Shown here piece after piece: positions 22,022-27,791 of a DNA stretch of 27,791 nt. The DNA comes from Kiritimatiellia bacterium (GTDB lineage Bacteria; Verrucomicrobiota; Kiritimatiellia; RFP12; UBA1067). The position numbers and the translations under genes were made by a program. Numbering within the stretch: the first letter of the stretch is position 1; the number at the start of each line of letters is the position of its first letter. The DNA lies in contig JAEDMC010000007.1 in assembly GCA_016303225.1 (NCBI GenBank), positions 1 through 27,791 of the forward strand, given 5' to 3'. The notes under the pieces are model-generated. The model did not search any database. It saw nothing but the letters and a program-made list of their open reading frames with translations, and had not been told where the DNA came from.

Positions 22022-23319
22022 AAAAAGCGGTTTTGTGTGCCTTGTGGACGGCTCTTGCCGCGGGGACGGCATTTTCGAGGACTGTCGCGACGGGGACGAT
22101 TGTGGCGAATCCCGGCGCGACGATCTCGGTGCCGGTGACGATCGACGATTTGAGTGACATGGGCGCGGCGGTGGCGGTTGTCGGCTATGATGCGACGGTC
22201 TTGGTCTGTCTTGGCGTGGACAACGGCGAACTGGCTGGGGCGAAGGGCATGACGTATCTTGATTCTGGCAGCGGACGTCTCTGCGCGGTCTTTTCCGGAT
22301 TCAAGAAGTCCGAAGGCGGAGGCGAGCTGATGCGGATTCGGTTCTCGGTCCGCGACGGAACGCAAGGGCTCTTTTCCGATGTCACGATTCAGGATTTCCA
22401 GTGCGGCGCCAAGGACGGAGTCAGCGACCTCTCGGTGAAGAACCCGCTCGCGACGGTGAACGGCATGGTGCGCGTGCTGGGGACGGACGCTGCCGCGGCC
22501 AGGCTGGAAGAGGGCTTTGTCGTTTGGCCAAAGACACGGCTGAAGACGCTGACGTTGTCCGCAGGTGACCGGATCGCCGCCTCGGACGACCGGATGGCGA
22601 TTACGGTGTCCGGGGTCGTTACGGCGTCGTCGCCGATTCCGGTGGTGCGTCCGCTGGGCGGATGGCAGACGGGGCGTTACGCGCTTCTCACGACCCCGAC
22701 GGACGGACTGGAGTTCTCGTTCGCGGAGGTGACGAATCAAAGCGAGATCGTATCAATCTCGAAATCCCAGTCGGACGGGATGACGACGTATTGGGCGGAA
22801 GCTGCAGTCGAGGGACAGATTCGCATATCGTTCGAGGGCGGAGAGATTGCGGCCGAGACGATGGGACAGATTCGCAAGGCGCTGGCGGAGGACTTGGCGC
22901 CCCATCCGGAAGTGACGGAGGTGGTCGTGAAGGGTGATGTGGCGCAGATACCGGTGACTGTCGATCTCGGCATTTCGCCGCATGTCGACATTTTGGGGAC
23001 GACGGCGACGGCCATGTACGCGCAGCCGACGCTCAGCATCACCGAGTTTGATCCGAAGACGGGACGTGTACGCATCAAGGTCTCTCCTGGCGAGGGGAAT
23101 CACATCCGCTCGGCACTCGTCACCGGCTGCATTCATGTCTATGGAACGAGCGACCTGTCCGAGAAGATGCGTTACATTTCAGGAACGGCGTTCGACCTGA
23201 CGCCGTATCTCAGGTCGGACACCAAGGGCGAGGCCGACTTGACGGTTTCGCTGGGATCGTACACTTTCATCAAGGTCAAGGCGGAATCAATCACCAAACA
23301 AGAAGGAGAAATCGAATGA
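22018..23319 (+). CDS. Secreted protein with one cohesin-like domain
   Basis: The 433-residue protein has a signal peptide (MKKAVLCALWTALAAGTAFS). Residues 22-155 have the cohesin pattern: VANPGATISVPVTIDD, then VVGYDATVLVCLGV, GGGELMRIRFSV, and a closing VNGMVRVLG. This makes it a possible partner for a dockerin such as the one ending the previous protein. The remaining 280 residues are beta-rich and not recognised. Both its start and its stop overlap neighbours by four bases, so it is translated in step with the scaffold-like protein and the outer-membrane barrel. There is no anchor segment of its own; binding via partners is inferred. Confidence 0.65.
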   Translation: MKKAVLCALWTALAAGTAFSRTVATGTIVANPGATISVPVTIDDLSDMGAAVAVVGYDATVLVCLGVDNGELAGAKGMTYLDSGSGRLCAVFSGFKKSEGGGELMRIRFSVRDGTQGLFSDVTIQDFQCGAKDGVSDLSVKNPLATVNGMVRVLGTDAAAARLEEGFVVWPKTRLKTLTLSAGDRIAASDDRMAITVSGVVTASSPIPVVRPLGGWQTGRYALLTTPTDGLEFSFAEVTNQSEIVSISKSQSDGMTTYWAEAAVEGQIRISFEGGEIAAETMGQIRKALAEDLAPHPEVTEVVVKGDVAQIPVTVDLGISPHVDILGTTATAMYAQPTLSITEFDPKTGRVRIKVSPGEGNHIRSALVTGCIHVYGTSDLSEKMRYISGTAFDLTPYLRSDTKGEADLTVSLGSYTFIKVKAESITKQEGEIE

Positions 23320-24116
23320 ACAAGCTCACAATCGTTGCCGCGTTGGCGGCGCTCGGAACCTCGGCGTTTGCGGCGGAGCCGCAGCTGGAGAAGGAGGACG
23401 GCCAGTGGAACAACTGGCGGATTACCGTCGGCGGATTTGGTCGCGGCAATATGAAGACGACGCTGAAGGGGATGGGCGACGATCGCGTGACGGCCTACGG
23501 CGTTGATCTTGATGTCCAGTATAATATCTGGCAGAACGAAAACTTCAATATCTGGGGCGGAATCGGAGGGACCTTTTGTCCGCGTCAGAACGTTTCGGGT
23601 GGATTTGGCACCCGCAGTTCCGAGTCGACGCACGAGGTGTCGGAAGACGGGTCAACGACAGTCGATTTCGATTCTTCGACCGACAGTCGGGCGGATGTGG
23701 AACTCGGGTACGGAGAGTTTCGCATGATGCTTGTTCCCGAATGGAAGGTGACGGACGCCTTTGCGCTCGGTTTCCGTGCCGGTGTTGCCTTCGACTGGAT
23801 CAACGCCAAGACCAGCGGAAGGCAGGACTGGAATTGGAATCAGCATACCGTCATCGATATTCCTCCGTATGTTCATGAGGTCATTGATCTCGGCGACGCC
23901 GGTTCTTCTGGCTTTTCCGATTCGCAGACGGAGTTTGCCGCGCAGGCGATCCTCGGCTTGCAGGCGACCTACATGTTTACCGATTGGGTCGGCCTTTACG
24001 CCAACTTCGACTGGCGGCTTGGCGGGGAGACGGATTTCAAGATGGCGAACAATCAGGAACTTTCCGTTGACATGAGCGGTTGGTATTGGGGCGTTGGCGC
24101 TGTTGTTTCGTTCTGA
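23316..24116 (+). CDS. Outer-membrane beta-barrel protein
   Basis: The 266-residue protein has a signal peptide (MNKLTIVAALAALGTSAFA). The mature part has alternating hydrophobic/polar strands with aromatic ends (WRITVGGFGRGNM, VDLDVQYNIW, FNIWGGIGGTF, AILGLQATYMFTDW, VGLYANFDWRLGG) and a C-terminal Phe (WGVGAVVSF), the usual outer-membrane insertion signal, indicating an 8-10-stranded barrel. A Ser/Asp/Glu-rich loop (about residues 95-130) is probably external. It has AAGGAG before the start and overlaps the previous stop by four bases. Coupled to two secreted cohesin-type proteins, it may be their outer-membrane anchor or export partner; that is inference from position. Confidence 0.75.
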   Translation: MNKLTIVAALAALGTSAFAAEPQLEKEDGQWNNWRITVGGFGRGNMKTTLKGMGDDRVTAYGVDLDVQYNIWQNENFNIWGGIGGTFCPRQNVSGGFGTRSSESTHEVSEDGSTTVDFDSSTDSRADVELGYGEFRMMLVPEWKVTDAFALGFRAGVAFDWINAKTSGRQDWNWNQHTVIDIPPYVHEVIDLGDAGSSGFSDSQTEFAAQAILGLQATYMFTDWVGLYANFDWRLGGETDFKMANNQELSVDMSGWYWGVGAVVSF

Positions 24117-24166
24117 TGAGGCGCGATTAGGGATGAAAAGACGAGAACACTGAGAGAGCGGCGCGT

Positions 24167-24196
24167 TTGCGCAAATGCAGGAGGTTTTGATACACT
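24167..24196 (+). promoter_or_regulatory. Promoter for the EamA transporter gene
   Basis: TTGCGC (24167-24172), an 18-bp spacer, TACACT (24191-24196) with TG at 24188-24189. The predicted start near 24203 gives a leader of about 20 nt before the GTG at 24223. The -35 hexamer and spacing are the same as in the promoter at the window end. Confidence 0.55.
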
Positions 24197-24222
24197 AGTC
24201 GACAAAACGGCTTGGTGTCAAA

Positions 24223-25104
24223 GTGCAGAATCGGACAAAAGGAATTATCGCAATAACGGCCAGCGCCTTTGGGTTTGCCCTGATGGCGCTGTTCGTTCGT
24301 CTGTGCGACGACTACGGCGCGCCGGTCTCCAGCTTCCAGAAGAGCTTCTTCAGGAATCTGGTGGCGCTGGCAATCGCCGCGGTGGCGTGGGGAAGGGCGA
24401 GGGCCGGGAGGCGAGAGGACGTGAGGCGTGAGACGAAAGACGTCTTAAGTCTAAAGTCTAAAGTCCTCTTGCTGCTTCGCTCCTCGCTCGGCACTTGCGG
24501 CATTTTCGCCAACTTCTACGCGCTCAGCCACATCACCATCGCGGAGGGGCAGACCCTCAACAAGACGGCGCCGTTCTTTACGGTGCTTTTCGCGTGGCTG
24601 TTCTTGGGCGAGGAGGCGACGCGTCGGCAGCTGTTGCCGTTGGTGCTGGCCTTTGTCGGTGTCGTGCTGATCGCCAAGCCGGGGTTCGCGGGAGCGGAGG
24701 CCTTTCCGCTAGCGATGGGACTCTTGGGCGGCGCGTGTGCAGGCGGCGCGTATGCGTGCGTGAGATCGCTCCGACGGCACGCGGTCGATCCGGCGTTCAT
24801 CATCCTTTTTTTCAGCGCATTCTCGTGTTGTGCGTCCGTCCCGTTCATGGTGGTTGAATTCGACCCGATGACCTGGAAGCAGGTGCTGATTCTCTTCGGC
24901 GCGGGCGCTGGCGCGGCGATGGGGCAGTTCGGCATCACGCTCGCCTACGGCTATGCGGCACCGCGTGAGATCGCGGTCTTCGACTATTCGAACATCCTCT
25001 TCACGGCGGTCTTCGGTTTCCTGTTCTTCGGACAGGTTCCGGACGTCTTTTCGCTGGCGGGCTTCGTGGCCATTGTTTTTGCCGCCTTCCGCATGATGCG
25101 TTGA
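24223..25104 (+). CDS. EamA/DMT-superfamily transporter
   Basis: The 293-residue inner-membrane protein has ten hydrophobic segments arranged as two EamA halves. Typical features are the first-helix GFALMALFVRL, the third-to-fourth-helix segment LSHITIAEGQTLNKTAPFFTVLFAW, FLGEE, and in the second half YGYAAPREIAVFDYSNILFTAVFGFLFFG. Substrates of this family are metabolites such as amino acids or S-adenosylmethionine; here unknown. GTG 24223 is the likely start, with no Shine-Dalgarno site. The cytoplasmic loop after the second helix carries an unusual basic stretch of about 25 residues (24390-24465) encoded by filler-like DNA with AAGTCT-type repeats. Confidence 0.88.
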   Translation: MQNRTKGIIAITASAFGFALMALFVRLCDDYGAPVSSFQKSFFRNLVALAIAAVAWGRARAGRREDVRRETKDVLSLKSKVLLLLRSSLGTCGIFANFYALSHITIAEGQTLNKTAPFFTVLFAWLFLGEEATRRQLLPLVLAFVGVVLIAKPGFAGAEAFPLAMGLLGGACAGGAYACVRSLRRHAVDPAFIILFFSAFSCCASVPFMVVEFDPMTWKQVLILFGAGAGAAMGQFGITLAYGYAAPREIAVFDYSNILFTAVFGFLFFGQVPDVFSLAGFVAIVFAAFRMMR

Positions 25105-25106
25105 AA

Positions 25107-25115
25107 TGATATAAT
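25107..25115 (+). promoter_or_regulatory. Extended -10 promoter of the GH109-like operon
   Basis: TGA-TATAAT (25107-25115), three bases after the transporter stop and 38 bases before the ATG at 25154. The hexamer at 18 bp upstream (CTTCCG) is a poor -35. Confidence 0.6.
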
Positions 25116-25153
25116 AAGCAAAGATTCTTTAACCTCAATCGGGAGAGCGTGAC

Positions 25154-26560
25154 ATGAACAGACGGGAGTTTCTCACGGGATCGGCTTGGATGGGGCTGGC
25201 GGCATTCGCGGGCGGATGCGCGAGCGCGCGGTTTTTCGGAACGGAAGGCGCACCGATGCAGGGGTTCCGGTGTGCGCCGATGAAGAAGATCCGCGTCGGC
25301 ATCGTCGGCCTTGGCGCGCGTGGGGCGGGTCCGGTCTGGCGGCTGCCGGCAATTCCCGGTGTGGAGGTGACGGCGATCTGCGATATCGTCTCTGAGAAAA
25401 TCGCGGAAAAGCAAAAGACCATCACGGACCGCGGGTTTCCGAAGGCGAAGGAGTATCTCGGACCCGAGGCGTACAAGGCGCTGTGCGAAGATCCGAACGT
25501 CGACGTCGTCTATTCGACGACGCCGTGGAACCTGCATACGCCCGTTGCGCTCTATGCGATGGAGCACGGCAAGCACGTCCTTACCGAAGTCCCGGCCGCG
25601 ATGACGATTGACGAGTGCTGGGCGCAGGTCGAGACCGCGGAGCGCACGAAGCGTCACTGCATGCAGCTCGAGAACTGCTGCTACGGCGAGACGGAGCTCT
25701 TGGCGCTCAACCTTTGCCGCAAGGGTGTCCTCGGCGATCTCATGTACGGCGAGGCGGCGTATGTGCACGATCTGAGCGGACAGGCGCTCAGCAAGGAAGG
25801 GGACGTCGAATGGTGGCGCCTAGATTGGAATGCGCAGCACAAGGGCAACCAGTATCCGACGCATGGCCTTGGGCCGGTTTGTCAGTATCTGGGCATCAAC
25901 CGTGGCGATCAGTTCGACCATCTCGTGTCGATGGAGAACCGTCAGGCGCGGATGACGCTGCGGGCGGAGGCGAAGAAGGCCGGTCGCTTCCTCGGCAAGG
26001 AGATTGCGATGGCGGACATGAACACGACGCTTATCCGCACGAAGCTCGGCCGGATGATTCTTCTCGCGCACGACGTGTCGAGTCCGCGTCCCTACACGCG
26101 CTACAACACGATTCAGGGCACGAAGGGGATCCTGACGGACTATCCGTATCGCGTCGCCTTCGAAACTGAAATCGGGGACGGCAAGGCGCACAAGTATTTC
26201 AAGGAAGAGGAGGCGGAAAAGGTCCGCAAGGACTACATGCATCCACTCTGGGCCGCGGCCGGAGAGCTGGGCAAGAAGATCGGCGGACACGGCGGCATGG
26301 ACTTCGTGATGGATCTCCGCTGGGTCTATTGCCTCATGAACGGGTTGCCGCTTGACATGGACGTCTACGATCTCGCGGCCTGGAGCTCGATGTGCGAGCT
26401 GACGGAGCGGTCCGTCCGCGCCGGTTCCCGCACGCTTGACTGCGTCGACTTCACGCGCGGTGCGTGGCAGACGGCGCATCCGCTCGGCATCGAGACGGTC
26501 GACATGTCGAAGTTCAACTTCAAGGACATGAAAACTGACAAGAATGCCCTCAATGTCTAG
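25154..26560 (+). CDS. Tat-exported lipoprotein of the Gfo/Idh/MocA family, GH109-like
   Basis: The 468-residue protein begins with a twin-arginine signal (NRREFLTG) ending in a lipobox-like FAGGC (C22), so it is exported folded and probably lipid-anchored. The dinucleotide motif VGIVGLGARG (G52, G54, G57) follows. Beyond it, TEVPAAMTIDECW, QLENCCYGE (E173) and YPTHGLGP (Y234, H237) match GH109 alpha-N-acetylgalactosaminidase-type enzymes, which cleave glycosides by an NAD-dependent redox mechanism; E, Y and H of these motifs are active-site residues in the Elizabethkingia enzyme. The substrate could be terminal GalNAc of mucin or another sugar. GGGAG lies upstream of the ATG, and the next gene follows after six bases. 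Confidence 0.85.
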   Translation: MNRREFLTGSAWMGLAAFAGGCASARFFGTEGAPMQGFRCAPMKKIRVGIVGLGARGAGPVWRLPAIPGVEVTAICDIVSEKIAEKQKTITDRGFPKAKEYLGPEAYKALCEDPNVDVVYSTTPWNLHTPVALYAMEHGKHVLTEVPAAMTIDECWAQVETAERTKRHCMQLENCCYGETELLALNLCRKGVLGDLMYGEAAYVHDLSGQALSKEGDVEWWRLDWNAQHKGNQYPTHGLGPVCQYLGINRGDQFDHLVSMENRQARMTLRAEAKKAGRFLGKEIAMADMNTTLIRTKLGRMILLAHDVSSPRPYTRYNTIQGTKGILTDYPYRVAFETEIGDGKAHKYFKEEEAEKVRKDYMHPLWAAAGELGKKIGGHGGMDFVMDLRWVYCLMNGLPLDMDVYDLAAWSSMCELTERSVRAGSRTLDCVDFTRGAWQTAHPLGIETVDMSKFNFKDMKTDKNALNV

Positions 26561-26566
26561 GATGCT

Positions 26567-27700
26567 ATGAGCGACAAGAGCGGGCGTTTGATGTCCCTGG
26601 ATGCGTTCCGGGGTTTCGACATGATGATGATCATCGGATTTGATTCGATGATGTACGCGCTCGGGTGCTGGCTTTACGGCGAGAGCGGCGGATGGCTGGT
26701 CGAGCAGTTCAGCCATCCCGAGTGGTTCGGGCTCTCGTTCTACGACACCATCTTCCCTACATTCCTCTTCATCGCGGGGATATCCTTCCCGTACTCCTAT
26801 GCGAAGCAGCTGGAGAAGGGGATGTCGCAACTGCAGATTCACCTGAAGATCTTCAAGCGCGCGGCGATTCTCGTGATGTTCGGCTGGGTGGTGAACGGGG
26901 TGTTCAGCACCGGGTTCGGCGACCTGCGGTACGGGAGCGTCCTTTCCAAGATTGGTCTCGGCTGGATGTTTGCGGCGATCTATTACGTCCATTTCCGCCG
27001 CTTCACCCGCATTCTCATCTGCGCGGGACTTATCGTCGGCTATGCGATCCTGCTCTGCACGATCGTCGCGCCGGACTATCCGAACGCCTCGTCTCTGTCG
27101 ATCGAGGGCAACTTCATCGGCTGGCTCGACCGCACGACCATGCCGGGCAAGCTCTGGCAGGGGGCGGAGATCGGCGGCAAGTACGTGAAGAGCCTTTGCG
27201 AGCCGAGCGGACTCTACGCGAACTTCTTTGCGGCGGCGACCGCCATGCTCGGCATGTTTGCCGGGGAGATCGTCCGTTCGCCGCGCTTCGCCGGCGGGCG
27301 CAAGGCGCTGCATCTCGTGGCGATGTCCGTCGGACTGCTTGTTTCCGGTCTCGCGATGATTCACTTCGTGCCGCTCAGCAAGAAGCTTTGGTCGCCCTCG
27401 TTCACCTTGTGCGTCGGCGCGTATTCGACGGCGATGTTCGCGCTCTTCTACTGGCTTGTCGATGTCCTCGGCTGGCGGAAGTGGACGTTCTTTTTCACCG
27501 TGATCGGCATGAACTCGATTACCATCTACATGTTGAAGTGCTTTGTCGACTACGGCAAAATCTCGAAGTTCTTCCTCGGCGGTGTCGCTGCGCATTGTTC
27601 CCCCCATGCCGGTGAGTTTCTCCTCGCCTGCGGTTACCTGGCCGCCTGCTGGCTGACGCTCTATTTTCTCTATCGGAAGAAAACGTTTTTGAAGGTTTGA
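26567..27700 (+). CDS. DUF5009/HGSNAT-like membrane acyltransferase
   Basis: The 377-residue polytopic inner-membrane protein has about ten segments. The N-terminus RLMSLDAFRGFDMMMII and TIFPTFLFIAGISFPYS are hallmarks of the COG4299/DUF5009 family, related to heparan-alpha-glucosaminide N-acetyltransferase, which moves acetyl groups across a membrane onto amino sugars. Length is normal for the bacterial form. It starts six bases after the GH109-like gene, so both are probably one operon, fitting a joint job in processing N-acetylated sugars. The actual acceptor is unknown. The GATGCTATG context gives no strong ribosome site, consistent with coupled translation. Confidence 0.87.
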   Translation: MSDKSGRLMSLDAFRGFDMMMIIGFDSMMYALGCWLYGESGGWLVEQFSHPEWFGLSFYDTIFPTFLFIAGISFPYSYAKQLEKGMSQLQIHLKIFKRAAILVMFGWVVNGVFSTGFGDLRYGSVLSKIGLGWMFAAIYYVHFRRFTRILICAGLIVGYAILLCTIVAPDYPNASSLSIEGNFIGWLDRTTMPGKLWQGAEIGGKYVKSLCEPSGLYANFFAAATAMLGMFAGEIVRSPRFAGGRKALHLVAMSVGLLVSGLAMIHFVPLSKKLWSPSFTLCVGAYSTAMFALFYWLVDVLGWRKWTFFFTVIGMNSITIYMLKCFVDYGKISKFFLGGVAAHCSPHAGEFLLACGYLAACWLTLYFLYRKKTFLKV

Positions 27701-27704
27701 TCGT

Positions 27705-27742
27705 TTGTTTGTTGGTTTCCGCTCACTTATCAAACAATTTTT
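27705..27742 (+). terminator. Weak terminator after the DUF5009 gene
   Basis: TTGTTTG (27705-27711) pairs with CAAACAA (27731-27737), followed by TTTTT (27738-27742). The stem is AT-rich and the loop is 19 nt, so efficiency is doubtful. Confidence 0.4.
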
Positions 27743-27762
27743 GGATTTCTTCATTTACCCCC

Positions 27763-27791
27763 TTGCGCACACACCTCAAAAAGTGATATAC
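27763..27791 (+). promoter_or_regulatory. Promoter cut by the window end
   Basis: TTGCGC (27763-27768), an 18-bp spacer, then TATAC at 27787-27791, with TG at 27784-27785. The last -10 base and the gene lie beyond the window. Confidence 0.45.

Overview
The window reads as the chromosome of a Gram-negative, high-GC bacterium of the Verrucomicrobiota/Kiritimatiellae type, probably from a gut or rumen. This placement is an inference from gene content: exported DUF4091 and DUF4838-type glycan proteins, a Tat-exported lipoprotein of the GH109/Gfo-Idh-MocA type, a DUF5009 membrane acyltransferase, a FISUMP-domain secreted protein, cohesin/dockerin modules and an outer-membrane barrel. Every recognised gene lies on the + strand. 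Long minus-strand open frames exist, but they are shadows of high-GC coding.

Region 1 (1-4458) is housekeeping: rplU-rpmA behind a clear sigma70-type promoter and ended by a good terminator; a relic of a DUF4838-like gene; dCMP deaminase overlapping triose-phosphate isomerase; then a leucine-rich-repeat lipoprotein overlapping a MATE transporter. Region 2 (4481-10290) has its own extended -10 promoter and holds a DUF4091 glycan protein, a large exported protein with a CBM9-like C-terminal part, and a malic enzyme.

Region 3 (10291-12586) is an accessory island. It holds a PIN-type toxin gene broken by an internal deletion, its intact downstream partner, a NYN-domain (PIN-like) nuclease gene, two nearly identical copies of a 115-bp element that can form hairpins, two similar promoter cassettes, two large palindromes, and a 123-nt inverted repeat whose apex pairs only with G.U wobbles on the + strand. 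A structured RNA is the simplest reading of that last part.

Region 4 (12587-24116) looks like one long transcription unit: two small proteins I do not recognise; a secreted FISUMP protein whose C-terminal end looks like the variable region of a diversity-generating retroelement (reverse transcriptase and template are not in the window); a PA14-like secreted protein; a protein of about 2038 residues with calcium-loop repeats, a beta-propeller-like region, an FN3-like domain, about seven cohesin-like domains and a C-terminal dockerin; a second secreted protein with one cohesin-like domain; and an outer-membrane beta-barrel. The last three genes overlap by ATGA, which suggests a co-made surface assembly resembling a scaffoldin system.

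Region 5 (24117-27791) holds an EamA/DMT transporter, a GH109-like Tat lipoprotein paired with a DUF5009 acyltransferase homologue, a weak terminator, and the start of another promoter cut by the window end.

Two genome-level habits stand out. Promoters tend to have an 18-bp spacer and an extended TGn-TATAAT -10. Purine-rich GTGAA/GGAAAAA-type low-complexity filler occurs between genes and, in frame, inside several of them.
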